From Parus major (lineage: Eukaryota > Chordata > Aves > Passeriformes > Paridae), in the NCBI RefSeq assembly GCF_001522545.3, contig NC_031770.1:232486-296485 (forward strand): DNA of 64,000 nt, read 5' to 3'. The position numbers and the translations under genes were made by a program. Under the pieces are notes generated by a model. The model had not been told where the DNA came from and searched no databases. It saw only the letters and a program-made list of their open reading frames with translations. Shown one piece after another: positions 27,901 through 41,900 of this stretch (the first letter of the stretch is position 1; every line of letters begins with the position of its first letter).

Positions 27901-30900
27901 AAACCCAGCAGCAAGTGCACATGGCCAGAGCAATCCACAGCATGGGAGCAAAGGGACAGGGAGACAAGGCCGGTCCCTGGATCGTGCTCCACCTGGGGCA
28001 CAGTGCCGATGCCTGCTGCCTCTGGGGTTCATTCTTCCTGCACCTGCATGACACCTTGGGCTGTGAATTCTGCACCAGGACTGGGATTTGGCAGCAGGGA
28101 AACCTGAAGCCTTACCCAACACACTTCTGCACAGGTTTATTAAAACCAGTCTTAAACACTGGCAAATGTTCTGTGGTATTACCATTTTTAATCATCACTG
28201 CTGGACTTACTTACAGAAGACTATCTCCTCAGCCTTCATGCTACGTTTTTTTCTCTACTGAGGCTTCCATGGAATAGGGTAGATATTTGAGCTCTGTCAT
28301 ATTAGAGAAATAAAAAAAACAAACCAACAACAAAAACCAACCAGACAGCTTTTCCTTGTGCATTTTCCCACACTGGCATTTGTTGAATGGCACCTGGAAG
28401 AACTGCCAAACACAGAAATCTTTCTGTTTCAGACTTTTTGGTCCTCTGTTCAGAAAAAGCTTCAGAAAAGGCCTCAGAAGACGGAGTGTCTGAAACCCCC
28501 AGGCACCCCATGGCAGCAGGTGCTGTTGGTGGCCCTGTGCCCCTGGCTGGGACACAAAGCAGCACCACTAGCCTTTCCAGGCGTCCCATGGCCCAGTGCC
28601 AAAGAAATACAGGAACAATCTGCAAGAAGATGAAGCAATCCTTTTGTCTTCCTTCCTCGGCCAGTAACCACAAGTGTCCGAATCAAAAAGTTACCAGCAG
28701 AGTATGCAAAAACCCACTGTGGGAACATTTAAACCAAACCCCACCATCAGAACTAACCCTGAGGACACTGGTTAAAGTTGGATGTGCCAGGCCTGAGTTT
28801 GTGCTCAGTGAGTTTTCCCAGTCCAGCTTTCCTGTTTTTTTCCTGAGTTTTTCCACTGCCAGCACAGTTCTGCTATGGGGAGCTCCATGCGACAGAGAGC
28901 TATTCCCAAAAAAGCAGTTTCCCCAAATCAGAGTGCACAGCACTGCTGACAGCCATCCCTCTGCTACAGACCTGTAACTGAGAGCTGGCAGACTCCAAGC
29001 ATTTGCTGCTGCAAGTAAACCCCACTACATTTCATGTTTAACTGCCTCCTGTATACTGACTATGCCTATCAAGCCCTGTGTGCAAGAAAAGAGACCTATT
29101 TTTGGTTGGTTGGTTGGTTGGTTAGGGATTTTTGATAGACTAACTAAACACAAGAGGCAGCCCATTTGTGGTCAGAGACCACAGATGACAAGACAGACAA
29201 GACAGAGCTTCTTCTCAGGCTAAGTCAGTGCCTCAGGGAAAAGTGAAGTGTTATTTCTGAGGACAGGTACATTTACATCCCATGCAGATACTACACACGC
29301 TTGGTGACTGTTTTAAAGACAAAATAAATCCACTGTGAATACGGTTCAGGACATCCTTGCAAATGCAGACATTGAACTACTGCTGCTGAGCTACAGGATG
29401 GGGGAATTTTTTTTTAAGCTGAAGAAACACAACAATTTTTATATATGATCATGACTAAAGTCAAACTGGACCAGATTTCAGCTGAGGTGAAATACCCTTC
29501 AAGACCACTTACATGGAAAAGTTGGGCATGGTAAAGCCAGCAAGTGAAGTAAGAGCTCAGTACCCAGACCCACACAGAGTCCTCACTGTCCCTTCACTGG
29601 GAGTAAAGCGTACACTGTGCACTAAGTAGGGCCTTTTTTCTTGCTCAGTTGATGTCCCTTTGGAGTGGAGTTAAATTTAACTGGAGATGCTGTAAATGGG
29701 CAACTTCAGCGCAGAGTAACAGTGCCCACAGGAGGATTTTAAATGGCTGTAACAGGCTAGATAAGCAGCCCCTAGGCTTGAAGGAGTCCTTACAGCCAAG
29801 CACTTGTCCAGCAGCGAGAATCAGCCACAAGAGGCCTCAGCCACCTCCAGTAGCACAGGCTGTGGTGGCTGGGATCACCACACCGTGCCCCCCATCTGTG
29901 AGAGGGGTTCCACAAGGGCCACCTGGCCCCTCCTATTTCATGGCTTACAAGACAGCAGCAGTGCCCACCATGTGAGCAAGGAGAGAACACCCAGAATGAT
30001 GCAAGTGAGAGGGTGACTTACTGGAACAGTTACCTTTCTTTAGTAACACCACTGTGGCATCGCAGTTGCTGTTGTCGTCCATTTCCGTGTTACTTGCTAA
30101 ACCATTCACCATATTTGCAGAGTTTTTTGTCTTCCTCTCAAAGCAGTGATGAATGGTTGAGTTGTACCTGCACAAATGAAACAAACTCAAGGATGTACTT
30201 TTATTTCTTGACAGTCTTCCTTTCCTAGCCTTGTATCATGCAATACAGCTAAGGGAGGGAAGAAAACTCCTCTGGTTTTAAGGAGTATCCCAGAGCTCCA
30301 GCTAAATTGTACATCACACAGTCTCTCTGTACCCAAAAGGCTATGAAAGATAGAAGTCATGGATCTTGAATGACATGCACACTTATGTGTTAGGTGCAAT
30401 GAATATTCTGTATCATAAGTAACCTTTGCTTCTCATCATCCAAGTATATTTTTTATCACATAACCACACCTGAGCATCACCATTATTTTACTGTGACGAC
30501 TCAACCCAGAAACACAACACCTTATGCTAAATTCACGTCAGCTTTGGCAGGGGTGGAGAATAATCCTTGCTTCTTGGAGCATCCTAGAGTGGACACAAAT
30601 ATGAGCCAAGACTCTCCCCATGACACTCAAAGGAAAGGGTAGACCCCTATATATACCAGGCAGAGGTCCCTAACTAGGGTGACCACCTTTCAAGCTATAT
30701 CCAAACAGGTCTGAAAAGCCTGTTCACATTACAACGTTGTTTTTTAGGAAAAAAACTGCACACATTACAACTGTCTTGCTGGTCAGTTAATTGTTCCAAG
30801 AGTGAACCTACCCTCCATGTCAAAATTTTCAATTATTAGATGAATTCTGACTTGTGTTCCCTTCAGCCAGCCTGAGTGTTTTGCTGTTCTCACTGAGAAT

Positions 30901-32898
30901 TGCTTTCACAATATTTACTCTACTCATCATTTCAAAATAAATCTCTAGTCTTACTTGTGGAGACAAGAGTCAGTGGTGTGCTTGGCAGCTGGTAGGTATT
31001 GTTGAATGTTCCAGTTTGAATCTGGGTTTCCTTACCACTGGTTTTTGAAAACAACTCAGGAGGAGCAGAACAGACCAGTTTTAATAGCAAGAATTTGTAT
31101 GGAAGAAATCACACAGGCCAGATGCTCAGAAAATCACTGCTGACTGTGCTGTAGTTTTATCACAGGTCTCCAGGTAAGCAGAACTGCTAAGAGCTGCTGC
31201 AGAGCTTTGCACCCACAAAAAGTAGACTAGAATCTCACTCCTGCTTATTTCTGAGTAGGAATACTAAAGTCAGAAGAGACTATTTTGGTGGGACTTGAGA
31301 ATGGATCCAGGTCTCTTCTCTGCCACAGGTTGTCTGTATTAGCCTTGGTCAGTTCACACAGGACAAGATTCATAAAGCACAGATTCACAGGATAGTTTAG
31401 GTTGGAAAAAACCTCCACAATCATCAAGTCCAGTGTTAATTCAGCACTGCCAAGCCCACAGCTATGCCATGTCCCTAAGTGCCATATTTTTACACATCTT
31501 TTAAACCCCTCCAGGGAGATGATTCCACCACTGGCCTAGGAAGCCTGTTTCTTCTCCCTTTTGGTGAAGAAATTTTCCCTAACAGCCAAGCTAAACCTCA
31601 TCTGGCAGAACTGGAGGCTGCTGCTTCTTGTTGTAAAGGCTAGGTGAGGCAAGGGGAACAGGGAGCCTTAGAATTTAGATAAGCTGAGGGCACATTTGAC
31701 TTACTTCATTATAAAGATGTAGATGACGTACATCAGCACCAAGACTAAGGACTCCCACCTGGAAACAAGAGCAACACATAAACACATCAGAGCAGGGCAC
31801 GGCATCAGCCATTCCCCATCTGCCACACCACAAGTGTGCAGAGAAAGGCTTGACCCTCCTGGGCTGCCTTAACATTCCTCTAAAAAAAAAAAGGGATGCA
31901 TAAAGAAACGGCTCGCACATCCATGCATGATGCCACCTTTGTTTTCTTGGCTTCTGTGATTTTACTTGGCCAAACTGACCTGTCAGCTAAGAACAAGTGG
32001 CAAAACCCAGGAGTTCAGTGAGAAAATCACACACCAGGACCATAACCATGGGATGTGGCCAAGGGAGGGGAGCAGCCACCCTGCTGTGCCTGCAGGATGC
32101 TGGGCTTTGTAAAGCTAAACACAATCCTGCTGAGGCAACCTGAGCAAGGGCAGCTGCTCTGCCACTACTGCTGCTGCATGAGCACTGAGGGCAGCAGACA
32201 GCAGTTCAAACTGCTGATTACATACTGACAGGTTTCTTCCCTCTGCTGTTTCTGGGTCAAACTAATGGAACCATGAAATTTGTATGAAAACAAATTACAA
32301 CATGACTTTTAGAGCTTGTTTCTAGGTAATTTTTTTCACTGTCCAAAATGCTATATTCTGCTTCGTTCCCCAAGACAAACTGTTAGCCTTTGTGGGGAAA
32401 TCATCCATTATCAAACTACTGTATGCTAAACTCATGGAACATTTTCTCCACAAGGATTGTGAGATATTGCACTAACTGTATCAATGTCTCGTTCCCTGCT
32501 TCTGAAGATTCAACTTTCAGCTTCTGTGTTATGGTTTACTTTTGTTTTTTTAAGAGCACAGTTAAATACAACTAGCCCTCGAGTGAATTTCAGTTAAAAA
32601 AAAACACACACAAAAAAATCAACACAGAAAACAAGGCCATTGCCAAGAATTTGAAACCTGCCTCTGAAATGAGCAAGAGCCAGTGAGGGAAAACACCAGC
32701 CTAAGCAGCCTGATGCTCCCTAGTGCTTGTAATCTAAATTACACCAGCTGGGAGTGATACCAAAGCCAAAGCTGTCACCTCCAGATGTCACCACAACATC
32801 TCTGGAATGTGTTGGAAACCAAAGCAACTGAGAAGTATCTGCAGCCCTCCTAAACCACCATACCTACTGCACTGCACTTTAACACATTAATAGGGATA

Positions 32899-32944
<46 letters not shown>

Positions 32945-35900
32945 TCTTTAAATTGGCCATTCACTAAATTATGAAAAATCCAGCTACACACTTGTTTATG
33001 ACTGCTTGGGTGGTCCCTTCTGGCACACTGCTGAGCACACTGTCATGCCCAGGCTGCTGCAGGGCATGCAAAGGGCACTGACTGCTGTGCTGTACCAGGA
33101 ACAGTCTGAGTGACACTCTCCTGGGCTGTCTTCTCTAGCTCAAAAAATTACTTATTCTAGCCTGTCTCATGCTGACCTTTCTCACACAGCAGCAAATAGC
33201 TGCCCTGCAGAACTTTTTAGCTGTCTCCTTTTCTCCTCATAAACACTAATTATGGCAGCTTTTGTGGTATAACCAAAAAAAAAAAAAATTGAAAAAGGAT
33301 TCACTTACCAGGAAACTCTTTCATCATAAATAAACTGTGGAGAAAAGATTTTAAAATAGCACGTTATACACAAAACCACAGCTGAAAAGAAGTCATCACC
33401 TGAGGCAGGGGACAGAGTAAAGCAAGCCAGTAAGAGTAAAGCAGAGGGCTTGTGGCAATTGCATTAAGCTCAGGTGTATTTTGGCACTGCCCTCCTTCCC
33501 AGCCTTTGAACTTCTCAACCTTTAGCTTCTCTCACCTAGTCAAGGCAAGCAGGTACTCCTTCCCAAATGCCACCTTGTGGATCCTTGTGCAGCAGTTAGA
33601 GGGGAAGCAGTGGTGAGCCAGACAGGGCTGCACCACTCTGACCCACCTGGCTGTCTCACCACACACGGCCTCCTCCCCAGCGGCTCCCGGCCGGACGCAG
33701 AGTGACCTGCCAGCAGATCCGGGGCAAGCTCCGCAGCTGCTGCCACATCCCGCTGGGCCCGGCGTGCTGTCCCCATCAGCCCGGGGTGAAATCTACCTCA
33801 GCTGACTGTAGCTACTGGGACAGCCCCTTTGGCACACCTGCTGATGGATGGGCACTATGGCTTCCCCAACAGTGCTGTGCAGCCTCCTACGGAAAGGAAC
33901 GTACCTCCTCCCTGAGGGAAGGTGCAGCGCCACGGCGAGCGGCGTGAGGGAAGGTGCGTGAGGGAAGGTGCGTGAGGGAAGGTGCGTGAGGGAAGGTGCG
34001 TGAGGGAAGGTGCGTGAGGGAAGGAGCAGCGCCACGCCGAGGGGCGTGAGGGAAGATGCAGCGCCACGGTGAGGGGCGTGAGGGAAGGTGCGCGAGAGAA
34101 GGAGCAGCGCCATGGCGAGGGGCGTGAGGGAAGGTGCGTGAGGGAAGGAGCAGCGCCGTGGAAAGGAGCGTGAGGGAAGGAGCAGCGCCATGGCGAGGGG
34201 CGTGAGGGAAGGTGCGTGAGGGAAGGNNNNNNNNNNNNNNNNNNNNNNNNNNNNNNNNNNNNNNNNNNNNNNNNNNNNNNNNNNNNNNNNNNNNNNNNNN
34301 NNNNNNNNNNNNNNNNNNNNNNNNNNNNNNNNNNNNNNNNNNNNNNNNNNNNNNNNNNNNNNNNNNNNNNNNNNNNNNNNNNNNNNNNNNNNNNNNNNNN
34401 NNNNNNNNNNNNNNNNNNNNNNNNNNNNNNNNNNNNNNNNNNNNNNNNNNNNNNNNNNNNNNNNNNNNNNNNNNNNNNNNNNNNNNNNNNNNNNNNNNNN
34501 NNNNNNNNNNNNNNNNNNNNNNNNNNNNNNNNNNNNNNNNNNNNNNNNNNNNNNNNNNNNNNNNNNNNNNNNNNNNNNNNNNNNNNNNNNNNNNNNNNNN
34601 NNNNNNNNNNNNNNNNNNNNNNNNNNNNNNNNNNNNNNNNNNNNNNNNNNNNNNNNNNNNNNNNNNNNNNNNNNNNNNNNNNNNNNNNNNNNNNNNNNNN
34701 NNNNNNNNNNNNNNNNNNNNNNNNNNNNNNNNNNNNNNNNNNNNNNNNNNNNNNNNNNNNNNNNNNNNNNNNNNNNNNNNNNNNNNNNNNNNNNNNNNNG
34801 CGTGAGGGAAGGTGCGTGAGGGAAGGAGCAGCGCCATGGCGAGGGGCGTGAGGGAAGGGGCGTGAGGGAAGGAGCAGCGCCATTGCGAGGGGCGTGAGGG
34901 AAGGAGCAGCACCACGCCGAGGGACGAGGAAAAAGGCCCGTATTGGCAGTGGCTGAAGGGCTGCACTGGCAGGTGGCAGCCGTGCTCCGTGACCAAGCCC
35001 CTCCCCTTGCTGTGCTCCGCCAGCCCTGCTGCTCCCCGTGCCCCCGGCTCTCCGCCCACCGCAGCGGGATGGCTGCAGAGGGCACCCACGGTGCCGGTGC
35101 CTCCGCAGGAGGCTGGAGCTAGGGCTGCACGCAGCCCTCGCGGCCTCAGTGACGGGCCATGGTCCACTCGGCCCTTCCAAAGCACCTGCAGGGAAATGCG
35201 TGCCCACACCGGGGATTAGAGATCCAAAGCTGTGCCCGGGGAAACAGGAGGGCAAAGGCACGAGGCCCTGAAAGCACAGCGAACGCTTCCCGTTGGCCAT
35301 ACAGCTGTAAATAGCAACTCCTGTGTGACAGCCGGCACGAGGCAAGAGTTACACTGGTTACTGGAAGAAAACATGACTACAAAATGTCGTAAATTACAGT
35401 TCCCAGTCACCGTGATCTAATCTGACAAGTCCTGTTTTAGGTTACAATGTTTTGGTGCAATGGGATGTGAAAGCGTGTGCATTGACTTCTGTGACTAAAA
35501 ATAGCACCAATCTCAATTCTGTCACTAATGACTCTGACCACGTCCCTTCACGTTAAGATACAGAGGCATCTTTTTCCTTTCAAGAGAGTAAGTTTTGCCA
35601 AACTCTACAAGAAGACAAGGTATCATTGTAATATTATTATAAAGTTAAAAATAAAATCATAGGGCTGAATCAAGATGAATTAAGTATGGTAAATGTGTCT
35701 TATCCACTTCTAACCTCTGTGGTTTAGAGCTCTCTCTCATCAAACGGCTGGAGCATCAAACAGGTGAGTCTATACTGCTTTATTTCTTACAACAGCGTTG
35801 TACTTCTTTTTCTAGTGCAAATGGAGACAGAGTCATATTGATTTACCCAGCACAGTATCAAGCTTTTTAAAGTTGCTGTAACTCAGCATTGGGAAGAATA

Positions 35901-38900
35901 TATTTATTTCCCCTCAGGTGTATATATGATTAGTAAAGATATCAGCAGAGTGGAACTTTTAACACAGCACCACAGGCTGTTGTTTAAAACACCACAAGAA
36001 CAAACTTCCACAAACAATATAATTCTTCAAGATTGATAACTGTATTCCAGCTGCAGAGAAGTCTCCATGCCCTCATATGGAAAAATTATCCCTGCATATA
36101 TATAAAGCACTCAAGTGTCTTCTAAAAGGAGCACACAAATCTAGTGAAGGAGGAACCACAAGCAGGTTATGCTGTGCCCTGCACAGAGCCTGTGGCTCAT
36201 CTCCCACCCAAGCCATGGGGGACTGGAGAGTCAGAATTTGAGGAACAATGTCCTGCCACCTCATTTTGATTGTCTTAAAAGGACAGGACAAATTAGAGAT
36301 ACTGGGAAGCCAGGGCTTCCAGAAGTAGAAATTTCTTAAACTGAAGCAGTATTTGACTCTGAAAGGAGAAATTCTTGTGTGCTATCAGCTGGAGAGCAGT
36401 ATTGCATACGAAAGGGTTGGTACGTCAGCTAGCAGGAAGCTAAACCTTTAAACACAATGTTTTCCCTTCCTCCCACCTTTCTCTGCTTTTCCCTAATATG
36501 TGTTTAAGTCATTTGCAATGATTGTTATGGAGTAACACTGAAAGACCTGGGATGTGCTCCACCTCTCCCAAGCTGAATTAACCAGGTAGTGCTGTAACAT
36601 GGGAATAAAAATTCTAGCAATGCCTTCAAGCCATTAAGCCACTAATGCCTGGAGCTGCATTATTCTGCTGCCCTGCCTGCCTGGAGGGCCTTGAATTCTG
36701 CCACTGAAGAGATGAGCAGAAGAGGTGGCATATAGCTGGAGAGAAGCTAACTCATGGCTTAGGGAAAAAATAACCTTATCCTGGTATTATGTGGTACACT
36801 CCCAAAAGAGAAGGACTCCTGCAGTTCTGTAATTGCAAAGAACAGCTTATACAGAAATAAAGTATTGGAGAGAAGTCTTAGGGGTAACAGAGATGTCTGT
36901 TCTGCAAGCCACACAACTTCCTCGTGCCACAGAAATAGCAGATAGGAATTTCAAGAGTGCACTGGACACAAAAGAGTAGAGAATTGTTCTCCACATCCTT
37001 ATGCAGCTGACAACCATGGGGATGAGCCAGGCATGAAAAAAACCCTGCCTTGCTTAAAGAATTTAAAAGTAATGACTGAGTGAAGAGATTTTCATCTTTC
37101 CTGCCTCCACACAATAAATGAAATGTCCAGTCCAAGCACCAGGAGGCCAGATGCCAGGCAGATGCCCACATCTGTGCTTCCTGTGAAGTGACCTCAGAAT
37201 GCTTGCTGGATGTCTTTAAGCTTGTGCAATGGAATTCACTACAATTAGTATGTGTGGCTCTGTTTGCTGTTTAGCAACACTTTGTGGTATGAGGCTGCTC
37301 TCTAGCTGTCAAAACAAAAAAGTTTTTGGTTTTGCAGCTCATTGCTAACAATTATATAAAGAAGTTATTTTTTCACCAGGTATAAAATATCTGGCCTTGC
37401 AGTATGGAGAATAAAAGTACAAACAGGTTGAGAAAGATTCCCTGCTTGGGATGAGGCAGATTGAGGCTTTTGCAGCTACAGAGTATTTCTGGAAACACAG
37501 GCAGGAGGAAACAAACCAAACCCCACTGTTGAAATACGCTAACCAAAGTAACCCAGATGCAGAAATGCAAGTGAGCCTCTTCTGACTCTTAAGTCCCCTT
37601 CTCGCTGACATATGGAAGTTAACCTCACAAAATCACTCCTCCTGTCTGAGGGAGTCTGGAGTACTAGACTGGGCTGGGGGAAAAAAAAAGAAGTGCAACT
37701 GCTACCTGAAAACTCCATTTTTACATTTCTTGGCATTGTTTGGTATTGGTTGTAAAGGTAATGCTAAACTGACAGCAGTGTCTTTGCCTAACATTTGTGC
37801 CAACCTGATTTCACCGAATAGCCCAATTCTGAGAGATCTGGAGAATTTTCTCAGCTTGCTGAAAACCGGGATAGGCACAGCACTAAGGAACCACTCAAAA
37901 TGTAGTCTTTGAGGAGTTGCTTTCAGCATGCACTGATGCCCTATTATGTGTGGAAAAACTAACCTGAATGTTTTGTAGTAGCTGTTCAGATCTCTCTCCT
38001 CTGGGCACAAGTGCTGCCTCCTTATAGTTTAGTGACATGTTTTTTAGCAAGTCCTGAAGGCCACTGCCAGGAGAGCACTGCAGGGCTGCCTGGGGGCTCA
38101 GAACGTGGGTTTAACTCTGCACCCCAAGTCTGCACTGGGCCACCACACCCCACCTCAGCTATCAGGAGTGTCTCCTGACAATCCTGCATCTCCTGCCCTC
38201 GGGCCAAACTTCCCAGCAGAACCAGGGAGACCAGAAGCAGTTTTCCACAAGCAGTAATCTCCCAGCTCAAGCTGGGATCCCAGCTACAAGACTGTGATGC
38301 CACGCAGGTTCCCTTTACAGGTGGCAGTAGACAGACATGGGCTCCCACAGATAAAGAACCTTCAAAAACTTACCACGATGAGTGCAACAACAGACAGCGT
38401 GTAGTAGATTGAATCTCTCAAGAGACTCCACGAGGACAGTGCAACAACCTGGGGAAACAGGCAAAAAGAGGGTGTTAGCCAGGCTCTCTCCAGCACGACT
38501 GCCACACCAGCAGTGTGTGTGCCCAGGTTCTGCCCGTCACTCTGAGGGAGCTGTCCCCACATGTGCTGGGAACTCAAGGAAGGAGGCCCAAGACAGGAAA
38601 CACTTTTTGTGGCTGCTGGGGGAACAGCTACAAGGGAAACAAGAATGGCCACATCTGAAGTACCTGCAGACTCAGCTGTCCCCCACGTCGGGCTGCAAGG
38701 AGTGCCCAAGGAGTCTGTGAGGGGTGCTGCTTTACAGGAAGGGAGGGGCTCAGGCTTTACCAGCACCGATGAGCATTACTACAGCTCTGTGTGCATCTAC
38801 ACAGGTTTTGGGACACTCAAGTCAACGCTCCAGCAAAGTGCCACGAACAAACACAGGAATTTATATGCAATGGAGAATAAAGAGGGATCGCTGTGCAGTT

Positions 38901-41900
38901 CACATCACTCAACACCTTCCAAAGCCACAGAAATTATGAAGAATTCTCACTGCAGGCTGCACGAGCCTACACTTCAGATCTTACAGGAAAATACCAGTGA
39001 ATGAATTTATCTTTTAAGTTCATTAATAGTATTCAAAAGGATAAATTGAAAGCAGTCATGGAGGTAACATCTTCAATATGATTCTACTTTTTGCAGCTCT
39101 AGGGAGTCCCCTCCCTAGAAGCTTCTCTTCAAATCTCTATTTCCCATTCCTGGAGTGCATTTCAAATACTCTGGGTCACATCCTTCAAAGGTGTAAAGCT
39201 GAAGGAGGAAGATGATTCATTTACACTGATTGGATCTGAACACATACATGAATTTTCTGACCATACCCTCCAGTCTTGCTTGTGTATGAATTCGGTCACA
39301 TGAACAGTAACTTAATTTTCAGTTCTATTTCAGTGTTAGCAAGAAGAGTTTCCCAAATTTCTCTTCATATTGCCTCATAATATTGGAATTTTCTGAAACT
39401 GCTTATGAAACAAATGCTGTAAAAAGATACTGACCATTATACCTAAAAAAATCTCTACAGTCTCTTAGTAGCATGGCTTTCTAAAATTGATATAATTTAT
39501 GCTCAGTGTAAAGTCTCTTTATGCAACCATTGACATGTTAGAAACTCCTACCTGAAACAAAAAAGCAGGCTTTTAAAGCCCTTGGTCAAACCAGATTTCT
39601 ACCAGCTGACAATACATTTCAAGGCGCACACACACATGAATGAAGATGCTTTCTGATGGAAATTTCCAAATGCAGGAACATGGAGTTGGGTTCATAATTC
39701 TATTCAGGGATCCTCAATTAAATCTCACGTTTTACATCAGTGTGCCCCTTCATTCTGATTGAGCACATTTTGCTCCAAAGAGTTTGCAAGAAATTTTGCA
39801 ATGGAGTTTATAGAACAATTTGACGTTATTCCACTCAGTTTTCAGGATGCTGCTGAAGGTCCTCTGCACTTGCCTCAGTGTGGATGCTGGTGGGGATTTT
39901 ACAGCTCTGCACACAGAAGCCACGTTTCTGAAGCAAGGGACAGCCCCTACAGGAAGAAGCTCTGTCTCATAACCTCTGTCCCTAGCCTGAGGGGTCTCAC
40001 CACACAGCACAGCACACCTGTGAAAGCAAAGAGGAGTCAAGGTAGTATTCCTCCTGTTCTTTAATATTCTACAATGATCCTGAAGGTGCAGGATAATATT
40101 TTCCCAAGAAATTTTCCTCAGATGCCTGAATGAGCACAGTAAGATCCAGATGCTTAAATGGGGCTTTCTGGTAGGGACCTACTAGAACTGATAGATGAAG
40201 ATCCTGTGGCAATCACAAGGACTCTTCTGCTGATTCCTGATTGGACTGAAGGGAACATGCTCATGCCTGGCACCTGTAGAGGCTGCCCAAATTTCACAGA
40301 CATCCGAGTGGGTCTCCCTGGTGCAATAACTGGGGCAGTTAAATCTCAGATGTCTTTAGGGCCCAAGCATTTGGTTCACGTGATACAGGGAAGCCACGCA
40401 CGTAAGGCAACCACGTGCCAAGGGTGAAAGGAGCTCGTGAGCACTGAGGGCAATGGCAGCGCTCAGCCTGCTGGTCAGAACCACGTCCTGAGCCAGAACT
40501 ACCGAGCTCCTGAAGGCCTAAGTTGGGCCTTGCAGCCACTGAGGACTCCCCATAAACCTAACATGCTGGAAAACACTTAAACTACAGATCAGCAAGGCAG
40601 AAAACAAATCAGAGAAGCAAACAGCTTGGGTAAAAACATAACCAAATTTGAGTTTTTCATACTATCCATACTGTAACCCAGCAGTGAGCTGGTCCTGCAT
40701 GAGCTGAGCATAAGGAGGCAGCTGTACAACCACTGATTGTCAATCCAGTGATGTTTACGCCTTTTGAAGTGAGCATCTGAAATTCAAACCCCAGACAAGT
40801 GCCCTCTTAGCTGTCCCTTGACCCAGCTCCCCTGAGCTGAAAAGAAGAGCTCTGAAGTAAAGGCTTAAACAAGAGCATCCTCTGATGGCTCCTCACAAGA
40901 CAGACTGAGCCTGCTCCCCTGCATGCCACAGCATCACACCTAGGGGTAAACTTACCTGTAATGGGTACCTGGTTTCTCACAGGTAAACTTTCACCCTGCA
41001 AAATCCCACATCTAACATTTACTACTCAGAATGCTAACTTCCCTTTTTGATCGGCTGGAGAGCAGGAAAACCAAGATTTTCTCAGTTTCTTGATTCCTGA
41101 GGTTTGCAACCCCTGAAGCTGTGGCCCTGTGCAGCAGACACCATCTCCTCCATCTAGCACACATGTGGAGATCAAGCAGCAGAGGGAAAAATCCCCTAAA
41201 ATCAGACATTGGTGTCTGCTGCCTGTGTTGAACTGAAGTTGGCTCAGGGCAACCAGGACCTCAGCAGCAATATGCCCCATGCCTCATTCTGGAACTTCAC
41301 CATTTATCCCCTGTAAAACTGACCCTTCTCTCTTCTGCTCTTCCAAATTGTTTCTCTGCTCTTAGAAGTATGGAAGCTCTTCTCCCATCCAGGAGACAAC
41401 CATCACCACAGGCAGCTGGCTGTTTTCCAGCCTGCTCTGCCCACAGCGGCACATGTGGCAGAGCACATGTGCATTCCTGAGTATTCTGGTTGCTAAACTT
41501 CCAGGAGAAGCATGTAATCACATCCATGTTCTTCAGGGGTCTTCCTCACTCTGAATTATTTTGGGGGTTTTCCTCATCTCATGGCTGGTTCTTTGCTTGA
41601 CATTCTCAAGTGTTGATCAGCTACAAACACTGCTGGGAAATGCTAGGCTTTGGAAGCAATCTCCCTAATCTTGTTTCTCGCTTACCCTCTGGCACAGAAG
41701 GTCTAGATTTTTAGGTATTAAGAGCTAATAACCTAATTTGCTGTTGTGGAGAGGCAGGAATGCTTGGACAAGGGTGTCAAAAGATTAAAGACAATCCCTG
41801 CAAGTGATTAGCCTTAAGAGTCTATGGAGGTCAACAGAGATGTAGCAGCAGTAAATCCACCACTGTCAAAAGGCATCCAGAAGCAGAGAATCTGGGTCAG

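Larger units (their letters stand above)
33335..38373 (-). other. SLC24A3: Intron, phase 0 (5.0 kb), with GC-rich minisatellite and gap
   Basis: Contains a CpG-rich block at about 33650-35300 built around a minisatellite and an assembly gap. The remainder (35400-38370) is ordinary sequence of moderate to low GC with no recognised repeat family or coding exon. Because the gap lies in this intron, its true length is unknown. Confidence 0.9.

Noticed and set aside
28387..28977. 196-codon plus-strand open frame
   Set aside because: Antisense within an intron, overlapping frames on both strands, Ser/Pro-rich chance composition.
33793..35345. Three long minus-strand open frames (430-496 codons) across the gap
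   Set aside because: They are made of minisatellite units and about 190 unknown residues from the N run; repeated [12 protein letters not shown] peptides are translations of the repeat.
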